Part shown: positions 12,161 to 24,967 of the stretch, piece after piece
Layout: each line of letters starts with the position of its first letter
How positions within the stretch are numbered: the first letter of the stretch is position 1
Assembly (NCBI RefSeq): GCF_018691265.1
Contig: NW_024881301.1
Location: 15,312,752 to 15,376,751, forward strand
From: Tyto alba
Lineage: Eukaryota; Chordata; Aves; Strigiformes; Tytonidae
DNA length: 64,000 bases
Direction of reading: 5' to 3'
Made by a program: the position numbers and the translations under genes
The notes under the pieces: model-generated
Database searches by the model: none
Seen by the model: only the letters and a program-made list of their open reading frames with translations
What the model was told of the DNA's origin: nothing

Positions 12161-15100
12161 TTTTCATATTTTGTAGCTGGATGATTCTGTTCTTGAAGAA
12201 GAAGTCAAAGGAAATTTAGTCTAATTATATTAGCAAAATTAAATGCAAGCTGAAACAAATTTAAGCCTTTGATTTATTATAAATTCACTTTTCCTCTCCT
12301 TTTTCAGGTTGCAAGTGGTTTTCAGTTTTGATCTTAGATTCAGATTCAGAATAGAAAACATTTTTAGTATTGCAAAAATATTCTGGGTTTGAGAGGATAA
12401 TTTTCTAATACTACACTTTCTCCACTGAATCCTTAAGGTAGGTATAGAGTTCAGGTGAACAGGGAAAGAAAAATTACCTCACTTTTCCCTGTCTCTAGTG
12501 TCACCAGATGTAGCGTTTCTGTCACTGTAGCCTAAACACCACAAGTACAAAGGATGTATTTCACTCTTTGTTAGAGGGTGAGGGGGATGAGGAGCAAGGG
12601 CTAATTATATCCATGGCTTTGTTTTAGATCTGCTTATGCTCCTACATGCCAAATAGAGACACAATACTTGTGCTGCTCACTATGTTTCTGAGTTTCAGAA
12701 AAAGGTGTCTGAAAAGTCCGTGTTTATCGTACAACTCAGCACACAAGGATGATATTCCTTTCAGTGAAATGAATTGCCTGAAGAAAGCATAGTTAAGAAA
12801 GACACAATTAGTTTACCAATGAAATAATCTAGGACTATAAGAAACATGAGTCTGTGAGTTGAACTGTATACATTTCTAGAATGCCAACATTTTTCCATAA
12901 AGCAGGCAGACAACCACAGCTGTTTAACAGCTAACTGTACAGTTTAGAAAAGAAACCTAAAGTTTTCAATCAAGGTTTTGATGAAAGAAATAACTTTCTA
13001 AAGACAACACCTGGGTTTTATGAGTTACCCAACACAGAAAAAAGACTGCCTGCTAAGACCAATAATCACACAGTGAAGACCATGTAACATCCCCTGCTTT
13101 CAGAAGTAGTTGAACCACCAAAAGATGCAGAGAAAAGATCCTCTATATAAACGTTATAAAAGGCTTTGAAAGTTCTGCTAATTATATCAACTTCATGGCC
13201 ACCAAAGGAAATGAGCTGAACAGTTTTCCATTTGAGTTGGCTTGTTTTAAATTTTCACAAAAAATATATTTTTTACCTGTAATTAAAAGCAATTGAGTTA
13301 GATGTTATGGAAGAAAACAAGAAGATATATATATTATTAGACTACATTTTCAAGTTATGACCTTTTTCAGTTGAGCAGAGTTTTACTGATGTATGAAATA
13401 GAAACAATTAAATAGACTATCAGATAAATTCTACTCATTAGTAACAGTTTTTGAAATATTGGACTAGACTGATCAAGGAGAAAACTATTATATATCTATA
13501 TATTATCATTTAAGTGTTTAAAAAATATTTTTTTTTTCAACTAAACATGAGACAAGTAGCTACTTAGATTTTTAATTTTTTTAACCACAAAAGACCTATG
13601 CTAAAATTATTTACCTTGGAAATTTAAGGATGTATAGGAAAGAAGGTCTGGATTTAGAGTTGTTCATGCTACTGCCTTGCTTGTGGCTTCTCTTTCTTAT
13701 GCACTGAAAGTGATAATGTCTTACAGAACAATTGTTCAGTTAAAAACATTTCATAATATATACACACACAGGAACCTGGAAAACTAAGTCATGTTCTTGA
13801 TTGTGTTACTGCTTATAAAACTCCTAATTCCTAAAATGTCTTGGGAAAAAGGGTAAGAATCCCAACTTGTTCTAATAGTAACCTTATCTAGCCTCAGTAA
13901 TATCTGAATTCTTCAGCTTTTACTATTGTGTAGAACAGGCTTCCTTTATTTGGCTTATGTATTGCAAGACAAGTAGGTAAGGCAGCTTAATCCAACTTCT
14001 CTCCCTTTGTATCCTTCAGTCAGTTACTATTGTAGCCATTTATTTTTTTCCCCAGTGGAAATAAATAGATTTTCAAAATCAAATATTGTATGAGCAAGGA
14101 GTTTGATGCAACCACTTTCTGATGTCCACCTCCAGGAATACAGAAAGGTGAACTACTCCTCTCCAGTTACATATGTTATAACAACTAGAAGAGTGACGGC
14201 CGCAGTGGCATGAACCCAACCTTAAATCTGTTAAATTAATCCTAAATTAATACTGTAACTATATGGTTACCAATGTGAAACACAAATCTCTGTGTCTGCT
14301 GAAATGGTAAATTGACTGTATCTATGTATCTATGAGATACTTGTCATGACATTTTGCTCTACTCTTCAGGATTCATTTTTATAAGAATAAAATCCATAAA
14401 GCATCTCAGGATGATCAGAGAATGCTACATTATGTTGGCTTCTTATTCTTCTAGTTACTTCTAAAACACTGGGGCTCTTCATTAAAGACAGTAACAAAAA
14501 AAAGGATAAACTGCCAAGGTGCTTTCCAACAAGCTTCTCTTGTAGTTGCCGCGGAGATGCTGCACAAACATAAATGGGACTTTGATTGAGAGGGTAGATG
14601 GTCTGTACAATTGCAAATAGGAAAAGAAGTTCATTGTATTAGAGGTTAATTTTGACATGGTCATTTATAAAGGAACTCTTTGTATAGAAGGCATTAAAAC
14701 AAGTTGTAGACATGGCAACAAATACCATCCATTTTGTAAGTCAGAGAAGAGAATGAAATAAGATTTGGAAATTATCTTTAAAATGATTCAGAAAGTGATT
14801 AACCTTGTAAAGAAAGGGCTGTAGTAAACCATTTCTAATCCAAATTGTTTAGTTCTGCATTACAGACATATGTTTTATAGCTGTAGTTCTCAGCCTGTGG
14901 TTCATGCGGAGCCACATTGTTTTGTTCAGACTAATCTCCTTCAATTGGAAGTAAAATGTAAAAAAAAAAAAAAAGGAATAATTTTAGCTTTTAGCTTTTA
15001 CCTTAACCTCTTTACTCCCTTTCACTAGTATATAAGAACAACAAGGAGACATAAGAAGAAACAATCTCCTGAGTTCCAGGCCAGTGTAGAAATAAAGTTA

Positions 15101-17740
15101 TTCTCAAGTTCAAAGACTTCTCCAATTCTCTATGCACTTTTATTCATTAATTAATTTTTCCATTGGACAATACTATGTTATGGATAGTTGCCTCTGACTA
15201 GCAGAAAACTAATAAAAACACTAAGTATGTTAAAACCAGATAGCATCAGAAGTAATACTACCTTCTGTCTGTGTTCTTGCTGTCACTTTTTAACTGGTAA
15301 TTCAGAGTGGTGTCTTGATTACATTTTTTCTAATTATCCTCTATATTCCTTTTAAACTCTCTACACTTCCACTCAGTGCAGTTTTTTTGCTTTCTTTACT
15401 CTGATACTGTTCAGAAATCACAGATGCCAGGACTTGTTATTGTCTTCCTCCTTCATGCCCATGTTCTCACTAATTGGTATACTGTAAAATGAATTTATGT
15501 GTACCACAGCAAACAGTGGCAACTGGACTGGATAAGACCTTTTAAAGAGGCAGGTCAGGATTTTTTCTACATCATGTTGATTGAAGATAAATATAAATTA
15601 TAAATCTAGGTGGCTAAATAACATTATTTAAAATTTTTTAAAAATATATTTTGTAATTCATGAAATAATTTCTCTTTGGGGCATTTACTAGACTCAGATC
15701 ATAACCCTGCCAGACATTTTATGTCTTAAGAACCTTGCACAAATTGCTATTAATTTTGATTAGACTCTCATCATGTCATTGCAATACAGAATATTCAGTT
15801 TATAACCAACAATATGTGTTCCTGATCTAAATATTTATTTTATTTATGCTGTATAACAGGAGAATCTTATTTCCAATTTTACTTCCTGCTATTCTTTGAG
15901 GCATAAGATCTTTCTGGAAGCTGAGAAAAAAAAAACCACATAGTCTTCTTATCAGTAAAGATGGTGTAAAAAATAACTTAGTTTTTCCTTCATGATACAA
16001 ACAGTAGAAAATGAATGTTCCTTCAATTCAACTGATCATCAAGGTGAATGAGACCTGTTTTTCTTTTCCTGCATGAGGACTGTAAGGCTAACCCATTCTT
16101 TTCTCCTGGGGGAAAAAAAAAAAAATGCAGGGAAAGATCTTCAATAAGATTCATCATATTGCCTCCTAAACTAGAAACCTGTAAGATGTCATTTACACTA
16201 CAGCTGAGTATCCCCTGGAATATTGAAATCTAATGAAGAGTAACAAAAGCAGTGACACTGCCTGTGGGTGCTCTGACCTGTCGCACCTGTTTCTGGGCTG
16301 TATTTGGGAAGAGGAAGGAAGGCATTATAAATATCTCTGGGACAGGTTTGCCAGCTGATTTTGTCTGTGCAACTGCTTTGTTCTATCTAAACCTTCTCCT
16401 TTTTTTCTTTTGGCCTTTCTACACCAACACATAAGGCCTACAGGGCTACAACACTAAATGTAAATAGATCAGGACGAGTTTTGCAGGGAATGAATCACTA
16501 AATGCTTTCGCTCTCTTGCTCGGGGATAATATTTATAAGAAAATGATTGCACTTTACTAAACGTGGAACTATTTCTCTTACATAAATGATGTTTGAATGA
16601 CAGCTCCAGCATCTAGGAAACAGGTAAGCAAGTGTTAGAAATGAGGTTAAACAGTAAATTTGTTCTGACATGGAACAAGTTGAGCCTTGGAAGTCTAGAC
16701 AACCACTTCAATTTGACAGCCTTGAGCTCTTCCTTTGACAGCAATAGTTGCAAAAATAATATCATGGTATTATACCATATAATAATGCAATGGCTTCCCC
16801 CAAAAGTTAATCACATAGTTAGAAAGTATGCACAGCATACAAATGTCCACATTTGATATAGGATGTTTAACACTGTGTTTTATAAAACTTACACACTCAT
16901 GTTATCACCAATTAATATGCAGTATTAAACAGAAAGAAAAATCTTATTCAGAGAGACATGAGAATTGTGCAGTCTCATGACTGAGGTAGAAAAGAAAAAG
17001 AATTGTTACCTTCTGTTATAATTAAAAAAAAGGTTGTCTGACCCTTACTAGAGTCTGTGCATGCTCTAATTACAGGAGGACTGCACATCCCAGGGAAAGC
17101 TTTTTATATCTGTTTCTTGTGTTATTTCAGCTAAGGAGGCAACTTTAGAAAATAAACCTTTTACTAGCTGAAGACAAGGATCACCATCTAGTACTGAGAG
17201 CAGGCAGCTAGAAATGCGGAATATATACCATATTGTGTTATACAGTCGAACAAAATGAGAATGGAGTTTCTTAACTGACAGGATTCTTAAACTTCAATGT
17301 AAATAGAAAAAAGGCAACTGGTGGAATACCTCTGCAACAATATGAATTGATATAAACTTCATTAATATGTTTTTCATCTTCAATGATAGTTTGCAAAAAG
17401 AAACATTTTTAATTAATAATATATATATATAATATCAAGTCTGAGTGATTGGAAAATAAGCATGGAATGGAGAAACAGGAAGAAGCTGATATTATGCTTA
17501 CTAGAAAATATTTTTAATAAAAAAATATCTTATGAAATTATCTTTTAAATTAAAATAAATAACACTTCAGGACTTACTTTTATTTTTTTTTTCTCTTAAG
17601 TTTTTCTTGATATAGTCTATTCAATCTTTTTTATACATTACTTTTTCCCCAGTTTTTAGATAGAAAAGTGCTAAGGTAACAAAGACCATTTCTTTTATTA
17701 TTAACTGTTATTTTTTGCCTGCACAAAAGGGAAATTTTAG
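12161..17740. other. Unique AT-rich intergenic DNA
   Basis: No gene or classifiable transposon is visible. It has A-runs at 14960-14974 and 16113-16125, a perfect 12-bp palindrome AACTGTACAGTT at 12933-12944, and an inverted repeat ATGGTAT/ATACCAT near 16764-16778. Open frames are at most 74 codons. Confidence 0.55.
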
Positions 17741-18166
17741 GTCCATGAAGATGGCTAAGAGACTGGAGTGTTCGACATATGAAGAGAGACTGAGAGCTGT
17801 GTCTGTTCAGGCTGGAGAGGAGAAGGCTCAGGGGGAGGTATCATCTCATCAGTGTGTATAAATACCTGATGGGACGGAATGAAGAAGACATTTCAGTAGT
17901 CCCCAGTGACAAGACAAGAGGCAACGGGGACAAACATAAATACAGGAAATGCCTGTTGAACTCCTTGTCCTGTGAGGGTGGTCAAACACTGTAACGCATT
18001 GCCCAGAGAGGCTGTGGAGTCCCCATCCGTGTGATACTCAAAATCCAGTTGGACACTGTGCTGCACAACCTGATCTAGCTGACCCTGCTCTGAGCAGGAT
18101 ATTGGACTAGATGATATCCAAAGGTTTCTGCCAACCTCAGCTATTCTACATTTTGTGATTCTATGA
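17741..18166 (+). mobile_element. CR1 LINE 3' fragment, plus strand
   Basis: A 5'-truncated CR1 3' end. In order it shows the conserved 'agactggag...gagagactgag...ctg', 'tcaggctggagagga' and 'cagagaggctgtggagt' segments. The late 'ggactagatgat' segment follows, and the terminal 'gtgattctatga' motif closes the element. It contains no usable protein. Many differences from the typical CR1 sequence indicate an old copy. The 106-codon minus-strand frame across it is antisense noise. Confidence 0.88.
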
Positions 18167-20599
18167 AAAATATTTTTACCCACTTCACTGCGTATGCAGA
18201 AAATAAACATCACAATCCAAATTGTATGTCAGCTGAGGTGTTAGAACATGATAAATTTTCAAGATAGTGTTTGCACCTGAGGACATATAAAAGAAATTAA
18301 TATTAAACTCTATCTTACTGCTTGGGGTTTTAAATGTTTTAGTTAAAAAGTAGACACTATCCTTGAACACCTTCTTTTTACAATGTAAATATCTTATGGG
18401 TTTTTTTTTCATATTTCGTAATATTTTTCTCAGAATCCTAGTTCTTTCTTCTTCAAAACTGAACTAGCACCAAGAACAGAAATTCTACAACCTCGAGGTA
18501 ATCTACTCTGATGTTAAACCATCTTCTTTGGAAATAATTTTTCCTTATGTTTAATCATAATTACCCTTATTTCAACTTGTCTATTTCCCCTCATTCTTCC
18601 AGTGTTCCCTTCCAGGATTAGTCTGGCTCCATATACATTACAAACTATCAGAAGCACTAGTGACTAAACAGCAGAACAAACTCCAACTCATGGCATAGGC
18701 ACCCATCAAACAAGATTTAGTGGTTGTAACATAATACATTACAAGGTGACTATAAGAGTATGGATGCAATCTCTCAGACTGTTCCAGTTGCCAAGTAATA
18801 AAGAACTTCATCCAAACTATACCTTTTGATAGAGTTATGTGAATGATGAATTATGAGGTAAGATATCTTAACTCAAATTTCTTTCATAGTTCCTCAGATG
18901 TATTATGGTCAGTGAAAGTGATCAGATGTAAATGCAGAAAGTATTTAATGCAATGAAATCGAACAATTATAAATGGCAAAGGGAGGATATTTTATTTCCA
19001 AATACTTAGCTTCATCTGATGATATGTGAGAGGAATACATTACTTGACTTCAAATCTGAGACTGAATTTGCTGAAGACCTTAAATGTGAATGATTTGACT
19101 TGTGAGTTCACTGAGCCTATTAGGTGCAAGAAGTCACAGAGATATCATTATGCTGGAATGTGAACATTTTGCTGCTATTTCGGAATGTTAGAATTTAAGA
19201 AAAGGGATCTAAAAAAAGGGAGAGTGAACATTTTAGGTCAAAAAATATCAGTATTGCACAGTAGCAGCCGATAGAAAAATGAGACGACTTTAGAGAATAT
19301 ATATGCAGAACCACATGCAGAGATAAGCATATCTCCATCAATGACAAGATAAACAGGTTTGTTTCCCAGAAAAGTCCCTCAGACTCATAGAATTTCCTAG
19401 GACGAATGGGATATCAAGTATCACTGTAGCTTGCATTATATGAATAAATACAAATGCATGTCCATGTATACACATACATACATTTGTATGTATGAGAGCA
19501 CATGTACAGGTACCTTGCAGAGAAATAAAAGAAGTCTGCAGTTGTTCCTGGTACTTCCTTCATTTCTGTGTAAACAGCATCTTGAGAGCCTTGAGGAAAA
19601 ATAGTAATTCATGTTTTCATTACCATGTTTCACTCTTTCCCAGTACTTCATGGTCACTAATGTCTGCAAGAACCAACGCCAACCTGCTTTTCATTGCACA
19701 GATGTAGTGGAGAAGTGGGTTGCCTTTCCTTGGATACAGCAAAGCATAGACCCTTTAACAGGGAAAACACTCCTGGTGCAGCATGTTTGGCACAGGAAAA
19801 TTGTTCTTCAGAATACTGAAGGCATTTGTGGTCATATTCTGGAAGCAATAATGTAAATAATTTCAGTATTACTACAAAGATTTTAATAATTTTCTTTAAA
19901 GGACTTCTGTCACAGAAAGCAAACAGGATTCAGCTTCAAATCAGGGAGAAATTTTCTCAACAGAACCACTCTGTTAGCTGGAGAGAATGGGACTCTTTGT
20001 GGCTTGATGTGTGTGTCCAGTCAGTTGCTTACTACACCAATAAGTTCTGAGGATGCTAAGAGAAAACATCATTTAAACATTCATTAGGAATGAACAGCAT
20101 CATTGAATAATGCAGCTCTGTAGAGGACTTAAAAGCTGTATTTATTTGTTTTAAAAGTCAGCTTTCAGACAGAACAAATCAAACTATTTCTTCTGTTCCA
20201 GTTCAGCTCATTATATTTTTTTTTTTTTGTCTTGTAGACCTAATTCATACTATACCCTAGATTTCTGTATTAATAAATTTTTATTCTAAAACTTTTTTGA
20301 GATGATGCATTATCTTGAATTCTGATTTTTCAAGCTTATATGGTTTTGTACTATTTTATTTTTGAGGCCAAACCTAATCTAGTGCAAGTCATCATGTTTC
20401 ATTAATTTCAGTTAAAATATATTGATTTGTATCAGCAGATCATCAAGCCAATAGCATTTACTTGAAATTTCTTTTCATAATGCTTATGTACGCAAAATTT
20501 CTGTATTAGCACCACAATAACAACTGTATTAGAAAAAAAGATGTAGATCGGGTGATAAATATTATGTGAGATAGAATGAAGGTTAGAGAATCTTTGCTG
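18167..20599. other. Unique AT-rich intergenic DNA
   Basis: No gene is recognised. A near-perfect palindrome lies at 19473-19494 (arms CATACATACA and TGTATGTATG, 2-bp spacer), within a small CATA/TGTA microsatellite. A T-run lies at 20216-20228. Overlapping short open frames at 19436-20050 have no domain. Confidence 0.5.
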
Positions 20600-20905
20600 A
20601 AGAAGGTTGAAATCCTGTGAGAGTGCAAAATGTCAGCCTGAATAACTATTTCCCACCCAGTATGAATTTCAAGAGACATAAATGGAAATGAGAGAGAAGT
20701 TAACTTCCGACAGATGTTAGCAAGACTTTTTTCACTTAGTACATAATAAACATATGGAATGGCCTATCAGGCACTATTGCTGAGGCAAAACACAAGGATC
20801 GTTCAAGAAACAATTAGATGCTGTTCTAAAGAAATGGAATACTTAACATGGATGAGCCCTGATGGGCTAATAGTCCTGGTGGGTAAACCTCTTCAACTAA
20901 AACAT
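20600..20905 (+). mobile_element. Ancient CR1/L3-like LINE remnant
   Basis: The segment includes 'acttttttcacttagtacataataaacatatggaatgg' in pieces, then 'acacaaggatcgttcaagaaacaattagatg' and 'catggatgagccctgatgggctaa' in pieces. These resemble the 3' part of old CR1/L3-family LINEs as I remember them. The match is diverged and the borders are approximate. The 86-codon open frame at 20759-21019 partly overlaps it. A decisive test is a profile search against CR1 and L3 consensus sequences. Confidence 0.5.
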
Positions 20906-22194
20906 TTGATGCTCTTATATTCATTTGAATGTAAATATCACTTCAGTAGCATCTATCTTCTTCTTGGCTTGGTGGGGGTACTGTTTCATTCCCTCTTTTT
21001 TTTTTTTTTTTTTCATTAAGAAGAGAAAGAAACCTTTGTTGTGCAGTTTTAACAAAAGAAAAACAAAGTCTGCAACACATAGTCTTTCCCTCTTCTTTCC
21101 CTCACATGTAACTGACTTACAGAAGCACAGGAGATCTGAAATGGCAGCAACTGAGTTGCATTTTCATATGGTATGATATGTTCAGATATTTGAAGAAAAG
21201 CTAGTTGTCTCAGGGAAAGTCACTCGAAACAGCTTATGTCTGAAATGCTTGTTCTGAACACCGACCTCCAAATTAAAAGATTAAACACCTGCTCATGCCT
21301 TCTCTTTCTTTCCAAAACCCCAATATCTTGTCTGTTTTCATATCTGTTTCTCAGTATCAAACAAAGCAGCTTATCAGAGTGCTTCTTACAGGACCATATG
21401 GAGACCACAGGTTTCTCAGCTGAATTATTCATCATGATGGTGTTCTTGAAGTAGATTTAGGATCCGTTCTTTCACTGATTTTCTTTTTTTGCTCTAAATG
21501 TAGAGTGGCACCAGATAATACATTTTGTCTTAGTTTTTGCTGTGTGCTCTCTGTCAGAGGTGAGAAACCCAAAATATCTAGCCAAATACATAATTTCTAT
21601 GGTTCAAACAAAACATTACTTCATTATTTGAAAGATTTCAGTTTCAAAAATAACGAACTCTTTTTGCAAAATCTTCGTAAGCTTGAAAAAGCAACAAAAA
21701 ACATCATCTGATCCTCTCCTTTCAACACCAGTAATTTCAGGTTAAACAAGTAATTTTCTGTCTTTTTAGAACTACTGTTGAACAAAAAAAATCAGCTCTC
21801 AGCACTCCCCTCATTGAAAGCAGCATGAAGTAACAGATATTTGCAGTTTCAAAGCCATTGCCACAGGTATGTTGCTGTTGTCGTGAGATAGCCATTCAGG
21901 ATAAGCAGGTGTACCTTGTACTATCTCTTGAGTGAGTGGTGGACTCTTCATGCACTAAAGACTAAAGTAATGCCAATTCAGAAATTATGAGTGTTCTGAA
22001 ATACAAAAAATGTTTTGACTTTGGAAACAGTAGCACAGATGGATAATGAAATGAAAATGGAATAAAAGAGCTGGTCAAACCCTTGCCACAACAAAAGGTC
22101 AGAGAAAGATAACAGTAAACTTTAGTTTCCACAGCTTTTTCTATTACAATAGAAATTACATTTACATATATACTTTCGGTTAAAAACAGCCCAG

Positions 22195-22234
22195 CCCAGT
22201 ATGGTCCCAAAACCTCCCCCCAGTATGGTCCCAA
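22195..22234. repeat. Two-copy 16-bp direct repeat, 24-bp period
   Basis: CCCAGTATGGTCCCAA occurs exactly at 22195-22210 and again at 22219-22234, separated by 8 bp. Function is unknown; it may be a small replication-slippage duplication. Confidence 0.85.
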
Positions 22235-22685
22235 TTGTGTTACTCTTACTATTTTGCTTAACAACTGGTAAGCACTCAGCAAAACAGAAAATCTTAAAGC
22301 AAACAAATAAGAGCACATTTTCTCTCACTAGAAGTATCCACTCTTCCCAGAAACACCTACCGGATAATCATAATTAAAAACTTTTCTGTCATTTCAAAAA
22401 AGTACTAATTTTTACCATGATTTATTCTTAAAAGTATATTTTAAAAGAAAGTGAGTATTAAAAAAAGTTCTAATAGTGAATGTACTCTTTGTAAAAGAAG
22501 TATAGAAGGGAATTTATTGACAGGTGAAATATTCACAGAGGACAGACAATAGTGGACGTAATACTTTTGTCCTTGGAGACAGACAGTAGCAACCTAGTTT
22601 TCATATAAAAGTGGAGTACATTTCTAATGAGTATGTGCTATATTTTACCTCCTTGTGTTATGAAGCAAATACATTTTGGTATTAA

Positions 22686-22737
22686 CTTTTTTTCCCTTTT
22701 CTTTCCTTCCTTAATTCCTTCCTTTTTCTCTTTCCTC
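22686..22737 (+). repeat. Polypyrimidine tract (TTCC-rich)
   Basis: A 52-bp C/T stretch interrupted only by AA at 22713-22714, with several CTTCC/TTCC units. Confidence 0.85.
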
Positions 22738-23540
22738 ACTGTCAACAATACTATTTCTAATTGATAACAATGAGAATATAACCTTAAAAAACTAAGTTAA
22801 AGAAAGATTTTTAAATTTATGTGATTACAGTAGAATTTTGACTTTCACCTGCTAAATAATAAATAAATTAAAAATACAAGTGCTATCAATCTTTTTTTTT
22901 GTTTGTTTGTTTATCATGGCATAAAAAGATCACCAGCTGATTTAAAAAAATATTTCCCCCATGTTGCAGTATTGCACAGCTGGAGGTATGATAGAATGGT
23001 GCATTAAGACTAATTAAATAACATTTCTCTTTGAAGCATTTGCCCATTACTCCAATCAGCAGCACATCTTACATTGAGGAGCATTTTCTATGTCAGAACT
23101 GCATGTTCTGTGTTCTCAGCCTCACTGGCTGCAAAAGAGATCACAAAATTGTAGCTGAACCTGTTTGGAAAGTAATATAAAAAAATGAAACTTTTCTTAG
23201 TAGAATCTTATAACTTGTGAGCTTCCACCTTGGAGGTACAATGTTGCTTTGCTGTAGGTTTACAAACTGTTAACACCCTACAATTTATAGCATGTATTAA
23301 GCTTGTAAAAATACTAAGAGAAAGTGCATATAGTAGAAAAATGTTAAATTTAATTCCTAAAAAGTGAAATAAGAAAGACCTGTTCTGTCAGAAAGAGATG
23401 AATGATAAGGTGTCCTGGGTTTGAGAGAGTGGTGAGGTTTTTTGGTAGCAAGGGAGGGGGCTATAGGGGCGGCCCCCTGTGAGAAGCTTCTCGAAGCTCC
23501 CCCAGCTCCAAGTCAGCTCCACTTCTGTTTGGAAACTGAG

Positions 23541-23574
23541 CCAATCAGCTGCACCTCTGCGATAACGTATTTAA
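23541..23574 (+). promoter_or_regulatory. CCAAT plus TATA-like promoter of family A LTR
   Basis: CCAAT (23541-23545) and TATTTAA (23568-23574) have typical promoter spacing. The same pair is kept in copy 3 (37996-38000 and 38023-38029). In copy 1 the TATTTAA is intact while the CCAAT is changed to TCAAT. Conservation across copies supports a real retroviral promoter. Confidence 0.55.
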
Positions 23575-23898
23575 GAAGGGACTGGGTGAGGAGGAGTCGG
23601 ACTTGTGAGGAGGAGTTGTGGCAGCTGCATGAACACCAAGGTCGGTGGAGGAATGGAGGAAGAAAGGAGGGGGGATGTGTGTTGGAGTAGAGACTCCCCT
23701 GTATCCTGTGGTGATATGGGAGGGTGGCCTCCCACTGCCACCCATGAAGATCTACGGTGGAGCAGACACTGATTTATGGCCTGTGTTCTTTGCCTGTATG
23801 ATCAAGGTGCTGAGTCCAAAGAAGGATGGGGTCTTGTGAGAAAAGGTAGACCCTGTTGTTGTAGTTCAGTGCTGGGAGGGTTTCAGCATGCGGGGGTG

Positions 23899-24034
23899 TC
23901 CTATGCTGGAGCAGCTCGGGAAGGGCTGCAGCCGATGGGAGGGACTCCAGTTGGAGAAAGTTAGTGACCCACAACGGAGCAGTGTGGGGAATGCTGTGGC
24001 CTGTGGGAGGGACTCACGTTGGAGAAAGTTTGTG
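23899..24034 (+). repeat. 68-bp tandem duplication inside family A LTR copy 2
   Basis: The word GGGAGGGACTC starts at 23937 and again at 24005, exactly 68 bp apart. The surrounding segments (from 'ggagcag...ctgcagcc' to 'ggagaaagtt') also repeat, with substitutions. Homologous segments near 6800-6900 (minus strand) and 38330-38430 have only one unit. Confidence 0.75.
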
Positions 24035-24491
24035 GAGGACTGTCTCCTATGAGAGGGGGACCACGATGGAGCAGGCAGAACAAGTTCTGGAAGTTCCCCC
24101 CACAGAAGATGGAAGAAACAGCAGCACTGACTGCACCCCCCCATTCTGTGCTCCTGTGCTGCTGGGGGGATGAGGTAGAGATATCGGGAGCAGAGCTGAG
24201 CCCAGGAAGAAGGGAAGGGTGGGGGTAAAGTGTTCTCAAGATGTGAAAATGCTTCTCACTGTCCTACTTTGTTAAATGTTATTAATGTCTGTAATAAATG
24301 TATGTTCTTTTTTTTCTTCCCCTAACGAGTCTGCATTTTGCTTGTGACCATAAAGGGTGATTTTTCCCCATCCCAGTCCTATCTTGAACCCCAAGCCTGT
24401 CTCTCTATCCCTTCTTATTGCTGGAAGAGAAGGGAGAGAGAATGGCTGCGTGGTGCTGGGCTGCTGACCAGGCTAAAATCATGACATAAGG

Positions 24492-24963
24492 CTATCTTTG
24501 TAGAAATTAAGAGAAACATAATCAAGCAAATAGGTATCTTGAATACAGTTTTCCAGCATTCCAGATATATATTTTGATTATATTGTGCACCATTACCACT
24601 TCTTCTAAATTATGCTTAATTGCATATTGGACATCCTCTGATCACATCTCACAGATTAAACAATTCCCTTCTAGAGATTCCCTGTAAGAAGTAGTATTGA
24701 ATGAACAATCTTCTTGGACATTCTTTTCAGCAATGTATATCTGACAGTTGAAGTCAGAATAAACAACTTTTTGAACTCTGCTGAAAAGTTATGGAAGACA
24801 ACTTGTTCACTATAATGAATGACCTTAAAAATGCCTGTGAAGTTAAGAAAAGCAGAGAAACGGTATTTGGGGAAATAAAAAGGATGGGGAAGGGGGAAAT
24901 TTCTGTGGGTATAGATGTAAAAAGCAAGGCCAGAAAGCTCAGAGATCCTGCTCTTAGTAGTAA
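24492..24963. other. Short unique spacer between two LTRs
   Basis: 472 bp separate the family A LTR from the next LTR on the opposite strand. No gene is recognised. A 66-codon plus-strand frame at 24791-24991 runs into the next LTR and is not supported. Confidence 0.5.
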
Positions 24964-24967
24964 CAAT

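Larger units (their letters stand above)
20906..23405. other. Unique AT-rich intergenic DNA
   Basis: Contains an 18-bp T-run (20996-21013), a direct repeat of a 16-mer at 22195-22210 and 22219-22234, and a nearly pure pyrimidine tract at 22686-22737. No gene is recognised; the longest open frame, 118 codons on the minus strand (21962-22318), has no identifiable domain. Confidence 0.5.
23411..24486 (+). mobile_element. Solo LTR, family A copy 2 (ERVL-type), plus strand
   Basis: Begins TGTCCTGGGTTTGAGAG and ends ATCATGACA. It is flanked by a perfect 5-bp duplication TAAGG (23406-23410 and 24487-24491). A CCAAT box at 23541-23545 lies 23 bp upstream of TATTTAA at 23568-23574, and AATAAA lies at 24293-24298. 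If these are the working signals, R is about 700 bp, which is long for an LTR. Around 23899-24034 a unit of about 68 bp is tandemly duplicated; copies 1 and 3 of the family have it once. At least fifteen CpGs survive, suggesting this is the youngest of the three copies. No retroviral coding region adjoins. The 60-92 codon frames inside on both strands are by-products of GC content. Confidence 0.92.

Noticed and set aside
14884..14925. Text resembling a hAT-Charlie terminal repeat (ggttctcagcctgtgg-like)
   Set aside because: Only one partial end is seen, with no matching inverted end or 8-bp target duplication.
19385..19410. Short 'catagaattt' text as another CR1 3' end
   Set aside because: Only about 10 bases match and no CR1 body follows on either side.
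19473..19494. 10-bp-arm palindrome as a protein-binding site or hairpin RNA
   Set aside because: It arises from adjacent CATA and TGTA microsatellite units, so symmetry is expected.
23442..24239. Cluster of 62-92 codon frames on both strands
   Set aside because: All lie within the family A LTR copy 2 and show no protein family signal.
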